Shown: in pieces, positions 1 through 6,709 of the stretch
Position numbering within the stretch: position 1 is the stretch's first letter
How the letters are laid out: every line of letters starts with the position of its first letter
DNA from: Bacillota bacterium
GTDB taxonomy: Bacteria > Bacillota > Peptococcia > Peptococcales > Peptococcaceae
Assembly (NCBI GenBank): GCA_023443145.1
Contig: JAEZVS010000118.1
Span: 1-6,709, forward strand
Direction of reading: 5' to 3'
Length of the DNA stretch: 6,709 bases
Translations under genes and position numbers: made by a program
The notes under the pieces: model-generated
What the model saw: the letters and a program-made list of their open reading frames with translations, nothing else
The model's database searches: none
What the model was told of the DNA's origin: nothing

Positions 1-180
1 TACAACATCTCCGTCGTACACCTCGGCACGTACCGTTCGACGCACATTATTGAGAAGAATTCCTTTTTCATCTTGCTTTAAGCGACGAATAAGCCTTTTT
101 GAAAGCAAAAGTTCGGTACGCAGCACATCACCCAATAGCCGGCCTTCATCTTTTTTTGTGCAACAATATGTTAAGCGCAT
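1..180 (-). CDS. RluA-type pseudouridine synthase, N-terminal 60 residues (cut by left window edge)
   Basis: The visible 60 residues start at ATG 180-178 and run in frame to the window edge with no stop. They look like the N-terminal S4-like RNA-binding region of RluA/RluD-family pseudouridine synthases, which isomerise uridine to pseudouridine in rRNA or tRNA in the cytoplasm. The supporting pattern is LLGDVLRTELLLSKRLIRRL (residues 15-34), then KGILLNN (39-45) and YDGDVV (55-60). This is the family's order of 'LxxxLrxxLxLSrRlixrLK', a 'GxIlxNg' turn and a 'V..GD' strand. The catalytic domain with its HRLD-type aspartate motif would lie outside the window, so activity and target cannot be judged. 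The start is supported by GAGGTG eight bases upstream. The ATG shares its A with the sbcC stop (TGATG), suggesting co-translation. A seven-A run at codons 8-10 is the only oddity. Another S4-domain protein is possible but less likely. Confidence 0.83.
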   Translation of the reverse strand, partial: MRLTYCCTKKDEGRLLGDVLRTELLLSKRLIRRLKQDEKGILLNNVRRTVRAEVYDGDVV

Positions 181-3100
181 CAAGGTGACACCTCAAAATG
201 TGCATGGCTGCCCGTCTCGGTCTTGGTGATCACCAATTTGGCGCCGATGCGTTCCTTTAACTCTTGCACGTGAGAAATCACGCCCACCAATCGGCCGCCA
301 CTTTGCAAATCGTAAAGCACATCGACGGTCTTTTCCAATGCTTCTTCATCCAAGGTGCCAAAGCCTTCATCAATAAAGATGGCATCCATTTCAATGCCGC
401 CGCTTTCTTCACCAACCACATCGGAAAGCCCCAAAGCCAAAGCAAGAGATGCATTAAAACTCTCCCCGCCGGAAAGGGTGGCCACCGAACGAGGGCGTCC
501 GGTGTGATTATCCATAATGTCCAAATCCAATCCCGTGTTTTTCCTTCGATCGGTGACTTCCTGACGGCGCAGCAAATAATATCTTCCATTGGACATGCGC
601 ATCAACCGCTCGTTGGCCCGCGCCAGAACCAGATCAAAATAGCGCGTCAGCACAAATGTTTCCAAGTTCATTCGTGCCTCATTGCTGCCACTAACAAGTC
701 GCGCCAACATCCCGACTTGTGCATAATCGGCTTCAGACTGTGCCCGGCTTTCTTGCAATTCACGCAGACGCCGATATTGGCGCTCATTGTGGGCATATCT
801 GCCTTTCACTTCTGTGAAAAGAACCAACAATTCGCGAGAAAAATGAGTCAACTCGGTTATTTCGGTTTCAATTTTCTCCACATCTGCCACCGCTGTTTCG
901 TTTAATAAATCTCGATCTATATCTTCTAAACGCAGCGCAACGGCCTGTTTCCGGCTGCGATACTTGTCTATTTCTTCGCGCCACACATCTTTATAAGACG
1001 CATTTTCGGCAGCTGCCTGAAACGCCACCATTGAAGAAAACTGTTCGGCAACGGCCGCATCAAAAGATGCCTTTGCGCGCTGCAGATGCTCCTTATCAGA
1101 TTGAAAACGGGCCCGTTGAACCTCCAAACGCGACATCAACGCCGCCTTCTTGCTGATAAGCCCGCTCTTTTGTTCTTGTAGTTCTTTTCCTTGTTTTTCA
1201 TGCTCGTCCAACAACTGAGTTAAGCGCATTTGCTCTGCTTTCAGATCGTCACTACTTAGCCCTTCACAACCGGCAGGCATCACCAGTGCTTTCAAAGTAC
1301 CCTTCACCGCTGCTGCCGCTTCTCGGGCTGCTGACAAGGCCTGCTCGGACTTCTTTACTGCCGTCTGCTGATCTGAAAAACGGTCCAGTAGATGATCCTG
1401 CTCTTTTTGCAGCGCCGCCATACGTGTCTCTTTATCCGTCATGGCATTGAGAGAATGCGCTAAAGCAGCCTCTTGACTGCGCAACTGTTGTCCCAGTTCG
1501 CTAACTTGTTTCAGCAGATCGGATCGGTCACCTTCTTCCAGCTTCTGTCCTTTTGGGAAAAGGTGGGCAATCTGAGCTAAAGTTGTTTTCAGACGGGCGT
1601 GGGCACTGCTTTGCGCCTGCAAAGCGGCACTATGCTCCAAAACCAGTTGCTGCCAATAAGCATACGCCGCCTTAACGGCTGTTTCGGAAACCGTTGGCTT
1701 ATGTATACCCACATGCGGCGCCGGGTGCTCTGTCGCTCCGCAAACCGGGCAAGGCGTCCCCGGTGACAGTTGGCGCGCCAGCTGTTCTGCCCACTGACTT
1801 TGATATTCTTCTTCAGCAGATTGCCAGGCATTTTCGGCATCTTTAACCTGATGGGCGGTTTCTTCAGCTTTCTTTTCTAATTTTATCAGTTGATTGGTCG
1901 ATTCATAAGCCTGCAACAAGTGCTTAATATCCTGAGAAACCTTTTCCAGCTGATGGCCCAAAGCCTCTTTCTGAGAAGACGCCACCAGCCATTCATTCAA
2001 CTGTTTCTGATGATCATTGACGGCTTTTTCCATCTCCGTCAACTGAACATTTAAGTGCTCACTTTGTGTTTCCATCTGCCTGAGATGTGTCAGAGCTTCC
2101 TTTTCCTGGCGCAGCAACAATTCTCGACGCATCAGCACGTCTTCAGCATCGCCCAACCGACGACGCTTTTGCTCTGCCTCATCCATTGCCCCTTCCCGGG
2201 CCATCCAATCCTGCACACTTTCTTCCAGCTTATCTGCCTGTTTCACACAGTCATCGAGCTGAACCTCATCTTGTCTAATCGTTGTGTTTAATTCTTTTAA
2301 TTGATGTGTTGTCTCAGCCAATCTTTTTTGTTCAACCAACAGCGGAATCGCAACGTCCACGTTTTTTAGCAGTTGTTCCTTTTCTGCAATGGACTCGGCC
2401 TGCTCCGCCAATTTGGCCGTTTCTGCTTCCAAACGTGCCTTTTCTTCTTGCAGCTTTCGCTGTTGTAACGCCTGATTTCTTTTATCCGTAGCCTCCGCAA
2501 GATGCGTCTCAATCTGCTTTTGAACATGCCCAATTTCATCCAATCGGTGCGCGTCAAGCTGCTGTAAGGCTTCTAAGATCGATAATTTTTCGTCCGGCTC
2601 CGGCATTTTCCCGTAGGGCCATTCAACCTGCTGCCAAACTTGCTGCGCCATTGTTTGCTGTTCTACCAGCGACTTTTGTAAAGTCTGCGCTTTCAATTGA
2701 CAGTTTTCCTGAATGCGTAAATAAAGGCTCGTATCAAAAAGATGGCGCAAAATGTTGCGTTTTTGCTCACTGTCGGCTATGAGGAATTCGCGAAAAGCTC
2801 CTTGCGGAATCATCATGATCTTCTTAAATTGATCCGCATCCAAACCAATAAGATCGTGAATTTTATCCAGCACTTCACCGACGCCGGTAATGGGCTTAAA
2901 ACCATCGTTAAAAAGACAGGACAGTTCCACTTTTTGTCCTTCATCTCGCAAACCGTCGCCACGTTTTTTGGCCACTTGCTGTGGCGGTTGACGATAGATG
3001 CGATACACTCGACCATGAATGGAGAATTCAAAAGAAACACTGGTGATGCGCGTCTTTTCACGGGTAAAGTCACTGCGCCAAGCTTCCGCCTTCTTACCGG

Positions 3101-3272
3101 TTTGACCGCTTCCATAGAGGGCATAACAAATGGCTTCGAATATCGTTGATTTGCCTGCACCTGTGGGCCCGGTGATGAGAAACAAAGTTTCCGGTCCCAG
3201 TTGCGTGAAATCCACTACAGTTTGTCCGGCATAAGGACCAAAAGCTTCCAATGTGAGTTTAAGGGGCTTCAC
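180..3272 (-). CDS. sbcC: SbcC, ATPase subunit of the SbcCD nuclease (Rad50-type SMC-like protein)
   Basis: This 1030-residue protein is the ATP-driven clamp of SbcCD, which with SbcD cuts DNA hairpins and trims blocked double-strand ends at the nucleoid. Its length is normal for the family. Visible motifs in order are: Walker A GPTGAGKST (35-43); Q-loop MMIPQGAF (153-160, Q157); a long charged, Glu/Gln/Lys/Leu-rich coiled coil from about 185 to 500; the zinc hook CPVC (508-511); a returning coiled coil from about 530 to 850; the ABC signature TLSGGES (932-938); Walker B AIFIDEGFGTLD (964-975, D968 and E969); and the H-loop VISH (H1001). All are intact, so the ATPase should work. The start is GTG at 3272, preceded by GGGAGG seven bases upstream. 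The next frame's ATG at 3276 leads only to a five-codon dead end. It overlaps sbcD by four bases. SMC and RecN are excluded by the CPVC hook and by sbcD next door. Confidence 0.97.
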   Translation of the reverse strand: MKPLKLTLEAFGPYAGQTVVDFTQLGPETLFLITGPTGAGKSTIFEAICYALYGSGQTGKKAEAWRSDFTREKTRITSVSFEFSIHGRVYRIYRQPPQQVAKKRGDGLRDEGQKVELSCLFNDGFKPITGVGEVLDKIHDLIGLDADQFKKIMMIPQGAFREFLIADSEQKRNILRHLFDTSLYLRIQENCQLKAQTLQKSLVEQQTMAQQVWQQVEWPYGKMPEPDEKLSILEALQQLDAHRLDEIGHVQKQIETHLAEATDKRNQALQQRKLQEEKARLEAETAKLAEQAESIAEKEQLLKNVDVAIPLLVEQKRLAETTHQLKELNTTIRQDEVQLDDCVKQADKLEESVQDWMAREGAMDEAEQKRRRLGDAEDVLMRRELLLRQEKEALTHLRQMETQSEHLNVQLTEMEKAVNDHQKQLNEWLVASSQKEALGHQLEKVSQDIKHLLQAYESTNQLIKLEKKAEETAHQVKDAENAWQSAEEEYQSQWAEQLARQLSPGTPCPVCGATEHPAPHVGIHKPTVSETAVKAAYAYWQQLVLEHSAALQAQSSAHARLKTTLAQIAHLFPKGQKLEEGDRSDLLKQVSELGQQLRSQEAALAHSLNAMTDKETRMAALQKEQDHLLDRFSDQQTAVKKSEQALSAAREAAAAVKGTLKALVMPAGCEGLSSDDLKAEQMRLTQLLDEHEKQGKELQEQKSGLISKKAALMSRLEVQRARFQSDKEHLQRAKASFDAAVAEQFSSMVAFQAAAENASYKDVWREEIDKYRSRKQAVALRLEDIDRDLLNETAVADVEKIETEITELTHFSRELLVLFTEVKGRYAHNERQYRRLRELQESRAQSEADYAQVGMLARLVSGSNEARMNLETFVLTRYFDLVLARANERLMRMSNGRYYLLRRQEVTDRRKNTGLDLDIMDNHTGRPRSVATLSGGESFNASLALALGLSDVVGEESGGIEMDAIFIDEGFGTLDEEALEKTVDVLYDLQSGGRLVGVISHVQELKERIGAKLVITKTETGSHAHFEVSP
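189..194 (-). promoter_or_regulatory. Ribosome binding site of the pseudouridine synthase gene
   Basis: GAGGTG on the minus strand, with eight bases between it and the ATG at 180-178. It lies inside the last codons of sbcC, so ribosomes finishing sbcC can restart here. It fixes the start of the downstream gene. Confidence 0.7.
348..479 (-). other. sbcC: SbcC C-terminal ATPase core: ABC signature through Walker B and D-loop
   Basis: Residues 932-975 hold the signature TLSGGES, a helix LALALGLSD, and the Walker B strand AIFIDEGFGTLD with the catalytic Glu969. The signature of one subunit contacts ATP bound to Walker A (residues 35-43, positions 3144-3170) of the other. Completeness here argues against a decayed gene. 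Confidence 0.93.
1740..1751 (-). other. sbcC: Zinc-hook CPVC motif of SbcC
   Basis: Residues 508-511 read CPVC, within SPGTPCPVCG, at the midpoint of the coiled-coil arms. In Rad50 and SbcC two such hooks from different molecules share one zinc ion and join the dimer at the far end of the arms. Both cysteines are encoded by TGC and the motif is a perfect CxxC. The following EHPAPH is also typical of SbcC hooks. Confidence 0.93.
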
Positions 3273-4429
3273 TCATTCACCTCCCTGCTTACTGCGACCA
3301 CATCTGCCATGAGGGCATGCATGCCGGCATCCGGCGTTTCACCGGTAACAGTCTCATAAAATACATGCAACAATTCCAGAGGATCTCGATGGGCCTGCAC
3401 CGCCTCGTGCAAATGCTCTATTGCTGAAGCATATGAAGATTTTTGTGCTTCACGCTCCATGAGCATGATATTGGGGAAAACGCTGCGCAAACGCTGCATC
3501 GGTTCCAGCAGCTCTCCTCTATCTGTGAGCACCACACGCAAGTAATCCTCTTTCCATGACACCTCATCGCCCTTTGCCAACAGCTCTTGCAACGCGCCTG
3601 TCACCGTACGCATACGATGCAGCGGCAAAAGGGGGATGGCATATAACGTCACCTCACCCTCAGAATCAAGGTCAACCACCTGAATGATTTTATCCTGATT
3701 CTCTTCTGAAAAAGAATATGCCAAAAGGGAACCTGCATAGCGAATACGCTCGCTGCCTGCTCTTTGCGGTCGATGGAGGTGCCCTAAAGCCACATAATGA
3801 AAATTTTTTAGAATATCTGCCGTCCAAAACTCCGTGCCGCCAATAGACAAAAGCCGCTCCGAATCGCTGAATTGCGGCTCATCTCCCGGAGCCAGTACCA
3901 CACCATGAGCCACCAGCACCTGGCGAACTGCAGGATCCGGTGAAAGAGTCGCCAGCAATTGATTCATGGCTTCCTGATAGGTGGCATCCGGCGCCAGCTC
4001 CGGTAAATGATGGCGCAACAGCGCCAAATCGGCGTAAGGCAATAGCGTCACCTGAACGGGACCCCACGCATCGGATAAGGCTATCTGTTGAAGCGGCAAC
4101 GACAAACTTCCTGCCATATAAAGACCGGCACGGGCCAAAATACCTGTAGCGAAATCCAGTCGCTCGCCGCTGTCGTGATTGCCGCCAATCGCCAATACCG
4201 CTACCCGCCGAACCATGACCAACTCGGTTAAAAACCAGTCCAAAAGATCGACTGCTTCCGGTGACGGATTGCGCCGATCGTAAATATCTCCAGCCAAAAT
4301 CACCGCTTGAGGCTGTTCTGTATCCACATATTGCAACACCTGTTTGAGTACATGGCGTTGTTCATCCAGCATAGACCTCTGGTTGACTTTTTTTCCGATA
4401 TGCAAATCTGCCAAATGAAAAAATCGCAT
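3269..4429 (-). CDS. sbcD: SbcD, nuclease subunit of the SbcCD complex (Mre11-type)
   Basis: A 386-residue metallophosphoesterase, near the usual length for SbcD. It supplies the Mn-dependent exonuclease and hairpin endonuclease activity of SbcCD. Metal-binding motifs are complete: DLHIG (8-12; D8, H10), GDIYD (47-51; D48), GGNHD (82-86; N84, H85), VAHG (173-176; H175) and GHLH (216-219; H217, H219). The SbcD-type stretch SDSERLLSIGG (188-198) and the capping strand YAGSLLAYSFSE follow. The C-terminal third should carry the helices that bind the SbcC coiled-coil base. The start is the ATG at 4429, giving MRFFHLADLHIG. The frame is open for 22 further codons to an ATG at 4495, but those codons lie inside the upstream gene, have no SbcD character, and would bypass the perfect TAGGAGG four bases before 4429. 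Its stop overlaps the sbcC start (GTGA). Confidence 0.97.
   Translation of the reverse strand: MRFFHLADLHIGKKVNQRSMLDEQRHVLKQVLQYVDTEQPQAVILAGDIYDRRNPSPEAVDLLDWFLTELVMVRRVAVLAIGGNHDSGERLDFATGILARAGLYMAGSLSLPLQQIALSDAWGPVQVTLLPYADLALLRHHLPELAPDATYQEAMNQLLATLSPDPAVRQVLVAHGVVLAPGDEPQFSDSERLLSIGGTEFWTADILKNFHYVALGHLHRPQRAGSERIRYAGSLLAYSFSEENQDKIIQVVDLDSEGEVTLYAIPLLPLHRMRTVTGALQELLAKGDEVSWKEDYLRVVLTDRGELLEPMQRLRSVFPNIMLMEREAQKSSYASAIEHLHEAVQAHRDPLELLHVFYETVTGETPDAGMHALMADVVAVSREVNE
3280..3285 (-). promoter_or_regulatory. Ribosome binding site of sbcC (decides the GTG start)
   Basis: GGGAGG on the minus strand, seven bases before the GTG at 3272-3270. Only this GTG leads into the conserved KLTLEAFGPY start of SbcC. 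The competing ATG at 3276-3274 is three bases from this site and is out of frame. The site lies within the last codons of sbcD. Confidence 0.8.
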
Positions 4430-4433
4430 GACG

Positions 4434-4440
4434 CCTCCTA
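4434..4440 (-). promoter_or_regulatory. Ribosome binding site of sbcD, containing the upstream stop codon
   Basis: TAGGAGG on the minus strand, four bases before the sbcD ATG (4429-4427). Its first three bases (4440-4438) are the TAG stop of the DUF445 gene. A ribosome terminating there covers the sbcD start region, which favours coupled translation. It settles the sbcD start against the longer open frame. Confidence 0.85.
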
Positions 4441-6709
4441 TTGCAACATAAATGAAATCCAGGTGGCAGGAACGGCCACCACGGCCCCAAACCATCCCAT
4501 ACGCTCAACATGATGAAAGTAAGGATCGGCCACTTGACGAACCACGCTCTCCAAACGTGTTGCGTCCAATTGCATGATTTGTGCACAAGCCACGTCTGCC
4601 AATTCCGCTTCTTGTAAAAAGCGACGGCCATAATCGCCGATTAAACCGTCTACCATCGGCCACACATCATCATAAAGCGTCAAGAGACAGCCATGGCCCC
4701 CCTTTATGACGGCTTCATCGTAAAGCAACGCCTCACTCACCACGTGCACAGCCGCCGACAATTCTTCCGTATCAAAAATATCGGCAATATAAAACCCTGT
4801 CAGCTTTCCTTTTACCGGCTCCAAGGCTTGGCTTAAAAGATTCTGGAGCCGTTCGTTTTCACACATAAGGGACATTCCTGAATGAAGGAAGGACATCAAA
4901 GGCACGTCGTTTGCCATATCCGACAAAACAAATCGACAAGTCTTCACAAAACACAGAAGCACATCATCGTTCACCTGAGGATTATCAGCGAAACCAAGCA
5001 TCCGCTCTGTCACACGCTTGAGAAAATCCCTCGGCAATATAACCGCCAACGCGGCACGTTCAGAACGGGTTAAAAAGATGCCCAGATCATTCAGTGACCG
5101 ATTGCTTAAATGCTCATGCCAAAATTCGTCAAATGCATCACACATACGCTCTTCCCGAAGGGCCAGCCAATGTGGCAATTCTTCATTGGCAAAATGCTGA
5201 ATGGCTTTTCGAATATACAAGTCGCCCCCTGCCACGCGAAACATCATATCTAAAGAAAAAGACATGTTTTTTCGCATAGATTTGGCTATGGTTTTACTAA
5301 GAGGGCGAGCCGCTTCATAAAGACGATCATCCAGTGTGCGGTAAAAAGGTAAAAGCGCTTCTTTTGCCCGCTGACGCAATGCATCATCTAGGGGCCGGGG
5401 CAGAGAATGTTCAAATAAGCCCACCAAACGCGACTCTAGATGATCTGCTTTCTCTCTTTTCAGTAAAGATTCCGCGCCTTTTTTCAAAATGCCGGACAAA
5501 AAGTGCGATTGGATATCTCCGCCCGAATGAATCCACCTTTTAAGGCAAGCTGCAACATTGTCTTCATTCCGCAACCAAATTGTCATCCGCTCTTTTAACA
5601 GACGCCCGAGCCAATCTTTAAAAAACTCCGATTGAACAACCTTTAGCAAGAATGGGGCCGCCCTATCCCACACGTCCTCTAAAGGCACTTGACGCAAGCG
5701 GCTGCATAGAGACGCGGTCACATCTCCGGGCGAAGGTCTCTGTTGCGCCATCCATTCACGGCCGCCTTCATAAAGATGAAATGAGAGAAGTTGCCGATGG
5801 GCCAGCCAGATTTCATCACTAACCACGTAAGACTCAATCAAAGTCTTCATTTTAAGTGCAAATCGCGTCTGTTGACGAGGAATCAAACCTTGAAAACCCA
5901 GAATTTTTCGGTGCGGCTTAAATAGTCCTTGAACGGCCAGCACGTTGGTGCCATAACCAATAGAGCCGTAAATGCCGCTGCGCGCCGCAAAAATCCCGCT
6001 TTGCACCAACGCACTTTGGGCTGCTGCATCCAAGTGGTGGCCGCCCAAAACAAGTGCCGTGCCGCCTGCTACTCCGGTCATGGCACCAACCGCACCGCCC
6101 AGCCGGGATAAGGGGCGCATTTCTTGCCCGATAATAGATAAGGACAAGCGTCGAATATCTTCCGAACTCAATTGATCAAGCTCAGTGCGTGCAGTGCGCA
6201 TAAGCGCTTCATCCAGGTGACTTTTGACCTCTGTAGATAATCGCTGCGACCATAATCTGCGACGCTCAAAGTCACACCACGGCTGCAACCAAGTACTTAA
6301 TGAAGAAGACATGGACCGCTGCAACAATTGATCGCTGACCTTTGCCAACGGAACAGAGTGCATCGACGCTTTTTCCAAAAGCATTGGAAAATGTTTCGAT
6401 AAGCATTGCTCTCCACAAAACGCCCCTATTCGCTCTTGATAACGCGGTGTCAGCAATGTCTTGGAAAGAGGCTGCTGGAGAAATGTACGCCGCCGGAAAT
6501 CTAAGTGCGTATATAGACGATGATTTTTGGAAAGGCGGAGCAATCCTTGAAAAATCCAATCTGCCATCCACGCGGCATCCATTCCCCGCAACACCTCTGA
6601 TAGAGACCGTTGGCGCATGCTTTGCCACCAGACTTCACCTCGGTTTTTCAGGAACGTCGACATCATATCCATAAAAACACCGCGCGCTTTTTCACCTTCT
6701 GATGTATCT
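4438..6709 (-). CDS. DUF445-family membrane protein, tandem two-module form, 5' end outside the window
   Basis: The function of DUF445 proteins (YheB-like in Bacillus) is not established. The frame is open from the right edge (6709) to a TAG at 4440-4438. Residues are numbered here from the Met at 6672; 12 further codons are visible upstream. That Met is a poor start: the nearest purine-rich site (AGAAGGTGA, about 6692-6700) is some 20 bases away, and no ATG, GTG or TTG lies in frame between it and the edge. The family hallmark is GYGTNVLAVQGLFKPH (239-254) followed by FQGLIPRQQ (260-268). Before it lies a glycine/alanine-rich hydrophobic stretch (191-211), and with 226-249 this could form a membrane hairpin. 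The rest (about 270-720) is mostly charged helix, ending in a hydrophobic tail (725-743) with only Leu-Gln after it. Residues 165-207 resemble that tail, implying a preceding module. No catalytic motif was recognised. It is the first visible gene of the sbcD-sbcC run. Confidence 0.8.
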   Translation of the reverse strand, partial: DTSEGEKARGVFMDMMSTFLKNRGEVWWQSMRQRSLSEVLRGMDAAWMADWIFQGLLRLSKNHRLYTHLDFRRRTFLQQPLSKTLLTPRYQERIGAFCGEQCLSKHFPMLLEKASMHSVPLAKVSDQLLQRSMSSSLSTWLQPWCDFERRRLWSQRLSTEVKSHLDEALMRTARTELDQLSSEDIRRLSLSIIGQEMRPLSRLGGAVGAMTGVAGGTALVLGGHHLDAAAQSALVQSGIFAARSGIYGSIGYGTNVLAVQGLFKPHRKILGFQGLIPRQQTRFALKMKTLIESYVVSDEIWLAHRQLLSFHLYEGGREWMAQQRPSPGDVTASLCSRLRQVPLEDVWDRAAPFLLKVVQSEFFKDWLGRLLKERMTIWLRNEDNVAACLKRWIHSGGDIQSHFLSGILKKGAESLLKREKADHLESRLVGLFEHSLPRPLDDALRQRAKEALLPFYRTLDDRLYEAARPLSKTIAKSMRKNMSFSLDMMFRVAGGDLYIRKAIQHFANEELPHWLALREERMCDAFDEFWHEHLSNRSLNDLGIFLTRSERAALAVILPRDFLKRVTERMLGFADNPQVNDDVLLCFVKTCRFVLSDMANDVPLMSFLHSGMSLMCENERLQNLLSQALEPVKGKLTGFYIADIFDTEELSAAVHVVSEALLYDEAVIKGGHGCLLTLYDDVWPMVDGLIGDYGRRFLQEAELADVACAQIMQLDATRLESVVRQVADPYFHHVERMGWFGAVVAVPATWISFMLQ
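4441..4572 (-). other. C-terminal DUF445 tail (end of second module)
   Basis: Residues 701-744 contain QLDATRLESVVRQVADPY, then HVERMGWFGAVVAVPATW and a short ISFMLQ end. This is the usual DUF445 ending: a helix followed by a short membrane segment finishing almost at the C terminus. It is the counterpart of residues 167-207. Confidence 0.6.
5863..6012 (-). other. DUF445 hallmark region (start of second module)
   Basis: Residues 221-270 hold a hydrophobic helix ending in GYGTNVLAVQGL, then LFKPH and FQGLIPRQQ. The DUF445 consensus is a GYxTNxLAxxxLFxPH membrane helix followed by a loop with GLIPxx. The helix carries Arg231 and several glycines, so it is less hydrophobic than a typical membrane segment. 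Confidence 0.75.
6052..6180 (-). other. Internal module end of the DUF445 protein (end of first module)
   Basis: Residues 165-207 contain QLSSEDIRRLSLSIIGQE followed by PLSRLGGAVGAMTGV. DUF445 proteins typically end with an amphipathic helix followed by 'lGallGaliG' and a short tail. Here that pattern occurs internally, just before the GYGTN motif. It aligns without gaps to residues 701-734 with an offset of 534. Identity is low but the hydrophobic pattern and the Arg-hydrophobic-Gly step match. Confidence 0.55.

Noticed and set aside
151..157. Run of seven A on the coding strand at codons 8-10 of the pseudouridine synthase gene, as a possible phase-variable or frameshift site.
   Set aside because: The frame continues correctly into the S4-like pattern, and seven A's encoding Thr-Lys-Lys is common at this base composition.
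183..193. Perfect inverted repeat AGGTG-T-CACCT over the ribosome binding site of the pseudouridine synthase gene.
   Set aside because: A one-base loop cannot form a hairpin, and five-base arms are easily found by chance within coding sequence. An operator is not excluded but has no other support.
264..905. A 213-codon open frame on the plus strand.
   Set aside because: It lies entirely antisense to the conserved C-terminal ATPase core of sbcC, and its product shows no recognisable domain. It is a by-product of sbcC codon use.
4430..4495. A longer sbcD start at the ATG at 4495, adding 22 residues.
   Set aside because: The added residues do not resemble SbcD, which begins MRFFHLADLHIG. The extension lies inside the DUF445 gene, and the perfect TAGGAGG serves the ATG at 4429.
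6342..6674. A 110-codon plus-strand open frame opposite the DUF445 gene.
   Set aside because: It has no recognisable protein pattern and lies wholly antisense to a frame with a recognised family motif.
1..6709. Search for terminators, promoters, tRNA, CRISPR arrays, insertion sequence ends and direct repeats.
   Set aside because: Coding sequence covers the whole window apart from the eight bases at 4430-4437. No stem-loop with a T-run, spaced repeats or terminal inverted repeats stood out on reading both strands.

Overview
The window is a compact block of four genes, all on the minus strand, with no real intergenic space. In transcription order (right to left) they are: a DUF445-type membrane protein gene that is cut by the right edge; sbcD, the nuclease subunit of the SbcCD (Mre11-Rad50-type) DNA repair complex; sbcC, the ATPase subunit; and the first 60 codons of an RluA-type rRNA/tRNA pseudouridine synthase, cut by the left edge. 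The organism is most likely a bacterium of the phylum Bacillota (Firmicutes). The reasons are strong GGAGG-type ribosome binding sites, intermediate GC by eye, and protein style. The sequence does not allow a call below phylum, and even the phylum is an inference.

Layout. Positions 4438-6709 hold the DUF445 protein, whose frame is open through the right edge. Positions 3269-4429 hold sbcD and 180-3272 hold sbcC. Positions 1-180 hold the pseudouridine synthase start. The junctions are tight. The DUF445 stop codon TAG is the first part of the sbcD Shine-Dalgarno (TAGGAGG). sbcD and sbcC overlap by four bases (GTGA). sbcC and the pseudouridine synthase overlap by one base (TGATG). This points to one polycistronic mRNA with translational coupling. 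No promoter, terminator, RNA gene, CRISPR array, mobile element or nucleotide repeat was seen.

Function. SbcD and SbcC form the complex that opens DNA hairpins and processes blocked double-strand ends. All catalytic and structural motifs (metallophosphoesterase motifs, Walker A/B, signature, Q-loop, zinc hook) are intact, so the complex should be active. The pseudouridine synthase is an RNA modification enzyme with no obvious mechanistic link. The least understood part is the DUF445 protein. It appears to be a tandem two-module version: a module-ending segment (residues about 165-207, counted from the Met at 6672) is followed by a complete second module with the family's GYxTN...LFKPH...GLIP motif and its own similar end. 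The start of the first module should lie beyond the window. I did not find an unmistakable new system; the coupled DUF445-sbcDC arrangement and the tandem DUF445 architecture are the points most worth following.
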